Source: Thermoplasmata archaeon (GTDB taxonomy: Archaea; Thermoplasmatota; Thermoplasmata; Thermoplasmatales; Thermoplasmataceae). From it: a stretch of DNA of 20,425 nucleotides. A program made the position numbers and the translations under genes. Every line of letters starts with the position of its first letter. Positions within the stretch are counted from its first letter, which is position 1. The stretch lies in assembly GCA_021797055.1 (NCBI GenBank), contig JAKAAI010000029.1, forward strand, positions 1 through 20,425. The letters run 5' to 3'. This document shows, piece after piece, positions 1 through 7,854 of the stretch. The notes below the pieces were generated by a model that saw nothing but the letters and a program-made list of their open reading frames with translations, made no database searches and was not told the origin of the DNA.

Positions 1-262
1 TCTTGTGCAGGCTCACAGTGTAGCACTTTCCCATCATGTCCTCCAGCGGGAGCTTCTCAACAGATATGCCTGGTTTCCAGTAGTGATATGGTGCATCAAT
101 ATGAGTTCCACAGTGTAAATTCATTCTCAGATTGTTCTGCGTTCCGCTATTGACTGTCACCGTATATTCTATCAATTCAAATTCCTGCCTGTTCTCTCCA
201 GGCCAGTCAGGGACCGGCATATTCTTTTCAAAATTATGGCTCAAATCAATCAGTTTACTCAT
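1..262 (-). CDS. Cyclase family (kynurenine formamidase-like) metal-dependent hydrolase, N-terminal part
   Basis: The visible 87 residues are the amino end of a protein of the cyclase family (PF04199), metal-dependent amidohydrolases that include bacterial kynurenine formamidase and isatin hydrolase. The sequence shows the early DLSH segment, a MPVPDWPG stretch, and at about residues 56-63 the diagnostic HCGTHIDAPYHY motif, whose His and Asp residues bind the metal in this family. A G..VEKLPLEDMMG segment follows, also typical. The gene runs off the left edge, so the C-terminal half is missing. The ATG at 262 has an A/T-rich box about 30-38 nt upstream, so it probably has a short leader. It is transcribed divergently from the ketopantoate-reductase-like gene. 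The family call is firm; the substrate cannot be told from this part. Confidence 0.85.
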   Translation of the reverse strand, partial: MSKLIDLSHNFEKNMPVPDWPGENRQEFELIEYTVTVNSGTQNNLRMNLHCGTHIDAPYHYWKPGISVEKLPLEDMMGKCYTVSLHK

Positions 263-290
263 ACAAACACCTAATCCAGTATCAAATTAG

Positions 291-300
291 AATATTTAAT
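291..300 (-). promoter_or_regulatory. TATA-like box of the cyclase gene
   Basis: On the minus strand this reads ATTAAATATT and lies about 29-38 nt before the ATG at 262, the expected place for an archaeal TATA box with a very short leader. No Shine-Dalgarno motif precedes the start. The 263-435 gap also holds the divergent promoter of the downstream dehydrogenase. Confidence 0.45.
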
Positions 301-407
301 AGATATAAAAGCATTTGTACTTTTGTATACGTCAATTTTCAAATAGACTTCCAGAAAATTAGGATGTAAGATAGCATTTACTGGAGACTGTATACATAAT
401 GGAATAT

Positions 408-416
408 ACTTTAATA
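408..416 (+). promoter_or_regulatory. TATA-like box of the ketopantoate-reductase-like gene
   Basis: ACTTTAATA is centred about 24 nt before the ATG at 436. That is the distance expected if transcription starts at or next to the start codon (leaderless mRNA). There is no Shine-Dalgarno sequence. Confidence 0.45.
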
Positions 417-435
417 GTAAAACGAATACCTTTGT

Positions 436-1374
436 ATGAGAATTCTTATCATTGGAATCGGATCAGTGGGAGGGTTCCTGGGTTTTAACCTGGTGAAAGC
501 TGGACAGAACGTTACATTTCTGGTCAGGGAACAGAGAAAAAGTGAAATTGATGAAAAAGGGATCACCATTATCCATAATGGGAGAACGGAAAATGTCAGG
601 GTTAACACATTATCATCCATAACAGAAAACGACCGCTTTGACATGGTCTTCATATCCGTTAGGAACGGTGATCTGGAATCACTGAAGGAATCTTTGATAA
701 TGTTAAGAAACACAGGCTCTAAGTTTATTTCACTTTTGAACGGAATCAGACATATAGACTATTTAATACCACTGGTTGGTCTAAATAACCTCATAGGTGG
801 GTCTGCTTCTATGGAAACAAGACGCGATGATAATGGTAATATCATTTTCATAAGCCAAGAGCCAACCATAACAATCGGGAGTGAGTCACCGAACAATGTC
901 GCAATAATTCGTGAACTAAAGCTAATCCTTCAGAAGGCAGGTTTCAAGGTGATTGTAAAGGAGACCACATATCAGTCTGTCTGGGAAAAATATCTGTTTA
1001 ACCTTGCATGCAATATGACCGCCGTTTTCTCTTCAACTGTAAAAGAGATAAGGCAAAATAGGTATGCCCTCGCATCAGTGATCAATTTAGTAAATGAGGC
1101 GTTTTCGTTGTCCAGAAAAATTGGAGTGGGCCTTGGAGATGAAAGTAAGGACTCCGCCATAAGTAATTTTCTCAATATGCGTGATGACTTCAAGTCCCTG
1201 ATGGCCGAGGATATGATGAACAATAAAAACAACGAGTCTGATTACCTGTTCGGCTACATGGCAAAATTATGTGAAAATAACGGTAAAAACTGCCCCACCA
1301 TAAATGTTTCATATGCAATTCTTGAACTCAGATCCCGGAAAGGTTCTTCCAGTCAGGCCTTACCCAGAAAGTGA
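436..1374 (+). CDS. Ketopantoate reductase (ApbA/PanE) family dehydrogenase
   Basis: 312 residues, close to the roughly 300 usual for 2-dehydropantoate 2-reductase, which reduces ketopantoate to pantoate with NADPH in coenzyme A synthesis. The Rossmann fingerprint GIGSVG is at residues 7-12 in the opening beta strand, and NGIRH at about 102-106 matches the conserved LNG segment. The VWEKYLFNLACNMTA block at 183-196 carries the catalytic Lys (K185) and Asn (N189) of the family. The start at 436 is the first ATG and fits the TATA spacing. The 3' end overlaps the convergent epimerase by 15 bp. Neighbours (cyclase, transporter, epimerase) do not point to pantothenate, so it could act on another 2-oxo acid. 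Family sure, substrate uncertain. Confidence 0.75.
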   Translation: MRILIIGIGSVGGFLGFNLVKAGQNVTFLVREQRKSEIDEKGITIIHNGRTENVRVNTLSSITENDRFDMVFISVRNGDLESLKESLIMLRNTGSKFISLLNGIRHIDYLIPLVGLNNLIGGSASMETRRDDNGNIIFISQEPTITIGSESPNNVAIIRELKLILQKAGFKVIVKETTYQSVWEKYLFNLACNMTAVFSSTVKEIRQNRYALASVINLVNEAFSLSRKIGVGLGDESKDSAISNFLNMRDDFKSLMAEDMMNNKNNESDYLFGYMAKLCENNGKNCPTINVSYAILELRSRKGSSSQALPRK

Positions 1375-2322
1375 TTTGTACCATTCGTAATAGTCTCTTA
1401 TGGCGGCTGGCATTTCAAACTGAGGATGGTAGCCGAGTTCTTTCTCACTTCTCGTGAGATCGAGTGGTGACTCTGCCTGGATGGATGTCTTGAATTTCAA
1501 CATGTCCCCACCTGTCTCAACTATGACTTTGGAACCTTTGATCTGGGCCTGAACTATTGAAATAATCTCCTCTGGGGTATATATCCTCCCCATTCCAACG
1601 TTGTATATCCTGCTTTTCAGATTCTTTCCAATCACAGCTTTATACACAGACTGTGCAACATCTTTGACGTAAACCACTTCACCCACCCAGGGACTTATGG
1701 ATGCAACCTTCCCCCTTGAAATATTCTCGATCAAAGACTTCATCATATTTGATCTCCCGCCACCACCGCTGCCTTTCCACGGACCGAAGACACCGACCGG
1801 TCGAAGAGCGACGAAGTCAAGCCCGTACAGATCTGAATAATTCAATCCCAAATTTTCACATGCCAGCTTTGTGCTTGAGTATATGTTAGTGGTGCGCGGA
1901 ATATTATCCTCCGACATTTTGCCGATTTCCTTTGCAGGTTTGAGGTTGGTGGTGAGAGTTGCAGAACTGATGAACACCACCTTCTCCAGTTCCAGTTTCC
2001 TTGAAATCTCCAGTACATTTGCTGTTCCCATTATGTTTAGATTAATTGCATCATATGGATTGTCCTGAGCACCCGCATTCAGTAAAGGATTTGCAACCGT
2101 GTGCACGATTCGGGTAACCTCATGCTCCCTAATCACTTCTGTTAATATATCCCGATCAAGCACATTGCCCCTGACCACATGTTTTTTTGAATCGGAAATG
2201 ATATTACCTATTGCCTCAGATTGGGGGGTGTACTCCAGAATAACAAAGTCCTCATGATTATTTTGAAAAAAATAGGCGGAGTGGGAGCCTATTACTCCCC
2301 CGCCGGTAATAAGGGTTGTCAT
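1360..2322 (-). CDS. NAD-dependent epimerase/dehydratase (extended SDR)
   Basis: 320 residues, normal for extended short-chain dehydrogenases of the GalE/RmlB type, which alter nucleotide sugars or related substrates using bound NAD. The N-terminal Rossmann motif TGGGVIGSH (6-14) is one residue shorter than the usual TGxxGxxG. GNVLD (52-56) is the conserved acidic strand end, SS (119-120) supplies the catalytic serine, and YSSTK (148-152) is the YxxxK pair. RPVGVFGP (174-181) is the substrate-domain entry motif. The ATG lies three bases after the stop of the MFS gene, so the two are almost certainly cotranscribed and perhaps translationally coupled. The substrate could be a sugar nucleotide or a sugar/acid brought in by that transporter; the sequence does not decide. 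Confidence 0.82.
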   Translation of the reverse strand: MTTLITGGGVIGSHSAYFFQNNHEDFVILEYTPQSEAIGNIISDSKKHVVRGNVLDRDILTEVIREHEVTRIVHTVANPLLNAGAQDNPYDAINLNIMGTANVLEISRKLELEKVVFISSATLTTNLKPAKEIGKMSEDNIPRTTNIYSSTKLACENLGLNYSDLYGLDFVALRPVGVFGPWKGSGGGGRSNMMKSLIENISRGKVASISPWVGEVVYVKDVAQSVYKAVIGKNLKSRIYNVGMGRIYTPEEIISIVQAQIKGSKVIVETGGDMLKFKTSIQAESPLDLTRSEKELGYHPQFEMPAAIRDYYEWYKSLSG

Positions 2323-2325
2323 TAC

Positions 2326-3705
2326 TTATTTTCCCAGCTGTTCCTTCTCTATTGTCTCAAGCGATTTGCCCTTTTCTTCCGGTGCGATAAACAAAAACAC
2401 GAGGAAGGATATGAACATCATGACCCCGAAGAAGACAAACACTGGTAGGACTCCGGCAAGAGATGGTTTGGGTTTTATTGTGAGACCTACTCCGATTAGC
2501 AGGGCAAGGACTATGGTACCCACGATCTTTCCAAGCGCCCCGAATCCATATCCGGAACCCCAGCCACTTCCTCTTACCTCCTGCGGCCAGGCTTCAGAAC
2601 CCACAACAGTCAACACCGGCCAGTTTGCATCAAGGAAGAAGTAGCTGACAAGAGCAAGGATATAGAACAGTGATACCGCACCTATGAGATAAGAGTGGAA
2701 AATTCCGCCCAGCACCAGGAATATGACAGCCCCCATGCTGGTGAAGAACCCGGCAAATCTCCTTCCGATCTTGTCTAGAAGCACATCAAACAAAATTCTT
2801 CCAGTGAGTCCCGAGAGAGAGACGAATATGAAGAGGTAGGATGCCTGATGGGCACTGATTCCAAGCACGAACACAAGTAAAGCTGGCCCCCATATTGTGA
2901 AATTGTAAGACACGGACTGGAGCGTGAAACTGATAATCCATGTGGTAGCAAGCGGCTTAGGATACTTGAAAAGTTCTCTCCACCTTGTCTTTTTATTGAA
3001 ACTTGCAAAATCATTTACATCAATATCCACTTTATTGGGATCTATCTTGTATACCTTGGCTATTACTTTCTTTGCGTCTTCTATTCTGCCCTTTGTGATC
3101 AACCACCTTGGTGATTCATATACAAAGAATACCAGAAGAGGAATCAGTATCAGTGGTATTCCTCCTTCATAAAGCAGTCCCCTGAATCCAATTATCGGTT
3201 CGAGATAAGCTGAACTGAGCGAAGCTAGTAACGTTCCCACTGGAGTCCCCACTACAACAAGTCCCACAAGTAACCCTCTCTTGTCTGCAGGTGCAAACTC
3301 CGCGACATATGGAAAAACTATTGCAAAGGACCCACCCACTCCCAAACCAATGAAGAACCTGTAAAAAGCTAGCAACTGCCAGTCGCCAGTAGGAACTGCA
3401 CCCGACAGAATGCTGAAGAACGAATAGACCACCACCATCATTATCAGAATAATCTTCCGTCCGTACGCATCCATCAGTTTTCCAGCCCCAAAACCGCCCA
3501 CAACAAGTCCTATTCCTGATGCCAGAATAAGCCATGTAGCATCTCCAACGTTGATATGCCACGGCTTGGAAATAAATGTGTTGATAAAGCCGATTATAAA
3601 GAAGTCAAAAAAATTCAAAAAACTTCCTACAAGCAGAGCCAACACAAGGAGTATCCATAGCCTAGAAGTGTATCTGGCATATTTGTCAATACCCTTTAAC
3701 TCCAT
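2326..3705 (-). CDS. MFS transporter, sugar-porter/metabolite-symporter type
   Basis: 459 residues with about 12 hydrophobic segments, the normal size for a major facilitator transporter. An Asp lies in the first helix (NFFDFF, 32-37). The loop 2-3 signature GKLMDAYGRK is at 75-84, the R/G-rich RFFIGLGVGG of helix 4 at 116-125, and ESPRWLITKGR at 197-207 after helix 6, the hallmark of sugar porters and related carboxylate/aromatic acid symporters. It probably imports a small organic solute by proton symport. It heads a two-gene unit with the epimerase, suggesting uptake plus processing of one substrate. The ATG at 3705 lies about 23 nt from a strong TATA box, so the mRNA is probably leaderless. 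Substrate unknown. Confidence 0.85.
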   Translation of the reverse strand: MELKGIDKYARYTSRLWILLVLALLVGSFLNFFDFFIIGFINTFISKPWHINVGDATWLILASGIGLVVGGFGAGKLMDAYGRKIILIMMVVVYSFFSILSGAVPTGDWQLLAFYRFFIGLGVGGSFAIVFPYVAEFAPADKRGLLVGLVVVGTPVGTLLASLSSAYLEPIIGFRGLLYEGGIPLILIPLLVFFVYESPRWLITKGRIEDAKKVIAKVYKIDPNKVDIDVNDFASFNKKTRWRELFKYPKPLATTWIISFTLQSVSYNFTIWGPALLVFVLGISAHQASYLFIFVSLSGLTGRILFDVLLDKIGRRFAGFFTSMGAVIFLVLGGIFHSYLIGAVSLFYILALVSYFFLDANWPVLTVVGSEAWPQEVRGSGWGSGYGFGALGKIVGTIVLALLIGVGLTIKPKPSLAGVLPVFVFFGVMMFISFLVFLFIAPEEKGKSLETIEKEQLGK

Positions 3706-3722
3706 GGAAGTACCAACAATTG

Positions 3723-3734
3723 TATATATTTAAA
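3723..3734 (-). promoter_or_regulatory. TATA box of the MFS-epimerase unit
   Basis: The minus strand reads TTTAAATATATA, a near-ideal archaeal TATA box centred about 23 nt upstream of the ATG at 3705, so the transcript should be leaderless. A TGTATACGT sequence at 3747-3755 lies just upstream and recurs upstream of the cyclase promoter. Confidence 0.6.
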
Positions 3735-3898
3735 TGTTTGTAATAATGTATACGTATTTGAACGATTGACCAATCCCAAATTAGTTTATCATGTTTCAAT
3801 TGTTCATTGATTCATGGCGAGATTTGTCAATGTTCGCACAAGCAGAATAATACGGTTCTGAGAGTTCATGGCTTTGGCATTAATATTTCGTGTTCCGT

Positions 3899-4498
3899 TT
3901 ACTTTATGCGTGTATTCAAACTATCTGATCTAACGAAGAGCCTGGAAAGCGAAATGTATACAATTAAGAAAATGATGATAAGAATGAACACATTCGTTCT
4001 TATCTTTGGCAACACAAATAAAATTACAAATAAAAATAATGAAACTGCCCCGGATATAACCACATTCCTCGTAACCTGATTCCTGAATATAATAAATTCT
4101 CTGGCTATTTCCTCCGTATCATAACCATGATCTAAAAGAGTCGATCTAGCATTTATTGCTGTCTGAGTATACTGAGTAATAATCAGCCCTGATTCCCACA
4201 GAACCATGCCGATACCCAGAATGATTCCCAATGTGCTCCCTATGTATGGAAACACAGCTATCTGACTCGCCAGAAAGCCCCTTGAAAACAGTATTACAAA
4301 AAGTGATGGCACAATTGAATAATATCTCAGAGATATTGAAGCTCTGGTTCTCTCAGGAATCATCACTGCCGCTGTGACCATAATTATGGGAAGTACTGCG
4401 AGAATGAGTGAAAGGCCTGAGGGAGCAATTAACATTATGATTAGTGATGGAAAATACATCAGTATGCCTCCAATAATGTTTATAACTGAAAGGTTCAT
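3899..4498 (-). CDS. Small polytopic membrane protein, last gene of the MoxR-DUF58 operon
   Basis: 199 residues from the ATG at 4498, chosen because it overlaps the DUF58 stop as ATGA, a classic coupling arrangement. The longer reading from 4561 would only add 21 residues in frame-shifted DUF58 coding sequence. I see about five or six hydrophobic segments: two near the N-terminus after MNLSVIN, then a pair around the FPYIGSTLGIILGIGMVLWESG stretch, and two at the C-terminus. Between them is a polar, probably cytoplasmic loop (about 115-150, rich in charged residues, with HGYDTEEIAREFIIFRNQ). I recognise no family. Position as the last gene after DUF58 suggests it belongs to the envelope complex served by MoxR. 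No obvious terminator follows its TAA. Confidence 0.75.
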   Translation of the reverse strand: MNLSVINIIGGILMYFPSLIIMLIAPSGLSLILAVLPIIMVTAAVMIPERTRASISLRYYSIVPSLFVILFSRGFLASQIAVFPYIGSTLGIILGIGMVLWESGLIITQYTQTAINARSTLLDHGYDTEEIAREFIIFRNQVTRNVVISGAVSLFLFVILFVLPKIRTNVFILIIIFLIVYISLSRLFVRSDSLNTRIK

Positions 4499-5808
4499 TG
4501 GACCATCCCCTTCAGAACCCTGACAATTGCACTGGAAATCTTCTCTGCGGATGGATCCCACGACACAATTGTGGCTCCTGACGAAAGGCGTCTGTACATT
4601 TCCTTCTTGGTGGGGGCAATTACCTTCTGCACGAATTTCCTGCCAAGATCAATCCCTGAGTATCGAAGAACAATCCCTGCAGATATAATGTCCAACACCG
4701 TTATGCTTGAGCTATGTGGCTTCAGCATCTCCAATATAGATGTCAGGTTGCTGACATTGTCTCCGAGCACGGATGTGGGGATGATTATTGCCGGTCTCTC
4801 CTTTCTAACAAAATAAAGAGTCTCTATGTCCATTGCGTATTTAGATCTGGGGGAACCTCTGCGCTCCATTTCCATGAAGTCCCGGATCATTCCTCTATAC
4901 CCGCTTTCATTCCCCGAGAGCCTCTTGAAATGTGTTCTTTCTCCCGCAGCATACTGAAGTGTGGAGAACGATACATCCTGTCCTTTGGCCAGCAATGCCC
5001 TGGCCATTGAGACAGTGAACGATATTGAATATTCGAGCGCGTTTTCAATATCCGTGCCCTTCACCATAATATATCCCATATCAAGGAGCACCAGGTAAGA
5101 TTGATAACCTTCTTTATAAAACTGATTTACCATTATTCCCGGTTCTGTAGTGCTTCTGGCGGTAGCATTCCAGTTGATTATTTTATAGGAGTCCCCGACT
5201 TGGTAGAACCTGACAGACTCAAAATCGTTGGATATTGGGCCGAAGGTGCTTTTGAGCTCTCGTGGAATTGGTTTATCAGTAGAAAATGTTATGGATCTAA
5301 CGTCTGGAATGTCCATTTCCGGAAGAATCATGATCTTTAGACTGATACTGACAGTGTCTTCGATTATTTTCATTGATGCGTTAACCGGATAATACACAGT
5401 GCCGACCGTTGTATATGTATAGACACCGCGCCTCATGATTTTCAACTTATAAGAAACCTTGATCTCTCGGCTCCTGCCGTTTGCGTAAATGAGATGTACA
5501 TTCGTCCCATTTGTTATTATGCTATTCTCTGGGGCTGGCAGATTAAGTATGAAGAATCCAAGACCACCCTTTACGCTTATAATGAATTCAACATCTATTT
5601 CCGTCCTGGTTTTTGATGTAATCTCCGTTTCAGTGGATCGAACCAGTATTTGCGGTTCAGAATACAGCGAAAGGATTATCAGTAGAAATATCAGGGGGAA
5701 AATCACGGACATTATGAGTGGAGGAAATGATGAGACGAATGCAACGACAGCTATCACTCCAAGGATGAAAACAATTGCCAGAAGGGTCCTGTCCCACTCC
5801 TTGATCAT
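4495..5808 (-). CDS. DUF58 protein, MoxR partner
   Basis: 437 residues. Two N-terminal hydrophobic helices (about 8-27 and 31-48) are followed by a beta-rich stretch with SREIKVSYKLKIMRRGVYTY (113-132), the usual R-G-Y/V segment of these proteins. The DUF58 signature DFESVRFYQVGDSYKIINWN runs from 195 to 214 and ends in ATAR at 215-218. A von Willebrand A-like fold follows from about 236. Its first strand reads LLDMGYIM, keeping the first Asp of the metal site but lacking the two serines of DxSxS. DUF58 proteins are encoded beside MoxR ATPases across bacteria and archaea and probably act as membrane-linked adaptors. The start is five bases after the MoxR stop without a Shine-Dalgarno motif, and the stop overlaps the next gene, so translation is likely coupled. 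Confidence 0.87.
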   Translation of the reverse strand: MIKEWDRTLLAIVFILGVIAVVAFVSSFPPLIMSVIFPLIFLLIILSLYSEPQILVRSTETEITSKTRTEIDVEFIISVKGGLGFFILNLPAPENSIITNGTNVHLIYANGRSREIKVSYKLKIMRRGVYTYTTVGTVYYPVNASMKIIEDTVSISLKIMILPEMDIPDVRSITFSTDKPIPRELKSTFGPISNDFESVRFYQVGDSYKIINWNATARSTTEPGIMVNQFYKEGYQSYLVLLDMGYIMVKGTDIENALEYSISFTVSMARALLAKGQDVSFSTLQYAAGERTHFKRLSGNESGYRGMIRDFMEMERRGSPRSKYAMDIETLYFVRKERPAIIIPTSVLGDNVSNLTSILEMLKPHSSSITVLDIISAGIVLRYSGIDLGRKFVQKVIAPTKKEMYRRLSSGATIVSWDPSAEKISSAIVRVLKGMVQ

Positions 5809-5813
5809 AAATG

Positions 5814-6773
5814 TTATTTTGGTACTTCCAACTTGCCCAGGTATTCCCTTACAATTGACTGCCCCGATCTCTCTTCATACAGTACATCAGGCTTGACGAC
5901 TATCCTGTGCGGGAGAACATAAGGCACAACCTCCTTAACATCATCAGGAGTGACAAAATCTCTCCCTCTCAATAGCGCTATTGCCCTGCTGAGTCTCAGC
6001 GTTGAGATCAATCCTCTCGGACTTGGACCAGCGATCACCCTCTCATCATTCCTCAACTTTGAGAACGAAGAAATATAATCCAGAATCTCCTTGCTTACAG
6101 TGATCCTGGTTTCCAGATATTCCTTTATCTGATTTATCTTGTCCGCACTCACTGCGGATCCTATTGATGAGCTTGGATCATCATTCTCCCAGGAAATTCT
6201 CCTCTCAAGAAGTGTTCTGTCATCGGGATAACCTAGCGATATTCTAACCATGAATCGGTCAAGTTCGGCCTCAGGAAGTGGGTAAGTTCCCTGAAATTCT
6301 ATGGGATTCTGAGTTGCAATAACAACGAACGGTTTCTGGAGGTGTATTGTTTCTCCCTCTATGGTCACCTGACTTTCCTCCATTGCCTCCAGAAGGGCTG
6401 ACTGTGTTTTCGGTGGTGCTCTGTTAATTTCATCCGCAAGAATTATATTTGCAAAAATTGGTCCCTTTGATATTTCAAAAGATCCAGAAGCTTGTTTATA
6501 TATCTTTGTTCCTGTTATGTCACCGGGTAGCAGATCTGGAGTGAACTGGATTCTTGAAAATCTGAGGCCCAGTGCTGTTGAAAATAGTTTCGCAAGGAAT
6601 GTTTTTCCTATGCCGGGAAAATCCTCGATGAGAACATGGCCGGATGAGAGAATAGTTGCCAGGATTATCTCAACACTTTTTCTACTACCAACATAGTATT
6701 TTGAAATACTGTCAATTACGCTGTTTATGTCATCCAAATACTCTGGATTTGCTTCAATGTCCAACACTTTCAC
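5814..6773 (-). CDS. MoxR-family AAA+ ATPase
   Basis: 319 residues, the standard MoxR length. Walker A is GHVLIEDFPGIGKT (45-58, K57), Walker B is IILADEI (110-116), followed by the family-specific NRAPPKTQSALLEAMEE. Sensor 1 is in ATQNP (N156), and the LDRF arginine (R173) is the likely finger. The lid domain ends with the usual GPSPRG segment and a PYVLPHRI tail. MoxR ATPases act as cytoplasmic chaperones that mature or remodel protein complexes, working with DUF58/VWA proteins. The start codon is GTG; no in-frame ATG lies near the N-terminus. It overlaps the preceding membrane-protein gene by 20 bp, so it depends on the upstream operon promoter. Client unknown. Confidence 0.93.
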   Translation of the reverse strand: MKVLDIEANPEYLDDINSVIDSISKYYVGSRKSVEIILATILSSGHVLIEDFPGIGKTFLAKLFSTALGLRFSRIQFTPDLLPGDITGTKIYKQASGSFEISKGPIFANIILADEINRAPPKTQSALLEAMEESQVTIEGETIHLQKPFVVIATQNPIEFQGTYPLPEAELDRFMVRISLGYPDDRTLLERRISWENDDPSSSIGSAVSADKINQIKEYLETRITVSKEILDYISSFSKLRNDERVIAGPSPRGLISTLRLSRAIALLRGRDFVTPDDVKEVVPYVLPHRIVVKPDVLYEERSGQSIVREYLGKLEVPK

Positions 6774-7854
6774 CTGCCATGGTCTCTATCACTTTCCTGA
6801 TGATCATTGATCTGTTTTCCTTCTCGTCGTTTATGGTTTTCTCTGCAAAAGCCGTGCTGGTATAGATTATTTCCGGTTTGCGATAGTGAATTATGGGATC
6901 CAGAATAGAGACTGTCCTCTGGTATCCAATTCCATATAAAGTCATTAGATATGAGAGCGAAACAAGAATATTCTCCGATTTTCCTTCGAGAACAAACTCT
7001 CTTGTGTTATTTATCAGGAACCCGACAGTTTCGTCGGTGGCAACTTTAGGGATAAAATTGTGCTTGGCGAACACTGTATCCTTCTTCTCTTCCAATAACA
7101 GATACGATACCTTGTACGACTTGTAAACCGTTCTAATCACCATGAACACAAGCACTGCAATGAGGGCCGTGATTATGTACAGGTTGTATAATGAAGGTTT
7201 CGGGTACACTATCACGTCGAAGAAAATGCCTGTGACCACCCAGTAGGTCAGCCAGCGATCTAGAGATTCCTTAAAATAATATGAAACACCCCTCACCATA
7301 TTTCTGCTGGAATCTCTAAATATAAACCTGGAATCGGAAATTGATGCAGCGATTGAATAGAATATCAACGGGATTGAGATATAGACAGTATAATAGTATA
7401 AGAGGAGGATCGTGGCGATTCCCAGAATGGTGATTTTCCTGGAAATACCCCCAAAGAATATGGCATATGACTGAAACACCTTCCTGTCCAGAGAGCGGGA
7501 CAGTCTTGATAGCAGCAATCCTGAAGCCAGTAATAGAACTGATACGTATATAATCAGAACGTAACTTCTCAGAACAAGGCCCTCTAGGAGCAGGTTGAAT
7601 AAAATCAGAAAGAAAACGGGTGAGACCACTGGATAAAGATAAATGTCAACAAACGACCTTCGCAAACTGCCCTCCGATCCAATCGGGCCCTTAATCTTCA
7701 GCATCTGGACGATACTGAACGAGAGCAACAGAAAAAATACAAACCATATCAGAGATAGAAAGAATCCTAGTAACACCAGCACAAACAATAACGAGGCGTT
7801 AACCGCCCACTGTTTCTTTGTCTCCGGAAAAAATGATCTAAGGATTCTGTTCAT
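6754..7854 (-). CDS. Polytopic membrane protein of the MoxR-DUF58 operon
   Basis: 366 residues from the ATG at 7854. That start is preceded by GGAG at 7866-7863 with an 8-nt spacer, one of the few clear Shine-Dalgarno sites in the window, so it is preferred over the upstream start at 7881. The first roughly 250 residues hold about seven or eight hydrophobic segments, including two near the N-terminus, an FFLILFNLLLEGLVL segment, and a Tyr-rich LLLYYYTVYISIPLIFY stretch. From about 260 to the end the protein is soluble and mixed-charge, probably cytoplasmic, with no motif I recognise. It overlaps the upstream gene by 17 bp and MoxR by 20 bp. It occupies the place often held by a large membrane partner of MoxR modules, but I see no transglutaminase or peptidase motif. 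Function unknown. Confidence 0.8.
   Translation of the reverse strand: MNRILRSFFPETKKQWAVNASLLFVLVLLGFFLSLIWFVFFLLLSFSIVQMLKIKGPIGSEGSLRRSFVDIYLYPVVSPVFFLILFNLLLEGLVLRSYVLIIYVSVLLLASGLLLSRLSRSLDRKVFQSYAIFFGGISRKITILGIATILLLYYYTVYISIPLIFYSIAASISDSRFIFRDSSRNMVRGVSYYFKESLDRWLTYWVVTGIFFDVIVYPKPSLYNLYIITALIAVLVFMVIRTVYKSYKVSYLLLEEKKDTVFAKHNFIPKVATDETVGFLINNTREFVLEGKSENILVSLSYLMTLYGIGYQRTVSILDPIIHYRKPEIIYTSTAFAEKTINDEKENRSMIIRKVIETMAGESVGH

Noticed and set aside
3167..3562. 131-codon frame inside the MFS-epimerase transporter, same strand
   Set aside because: It is an alternative frame within clear transporter coding sequence. Its Cys/Trp/Arg-rich product is typical of out-of-frame reading.
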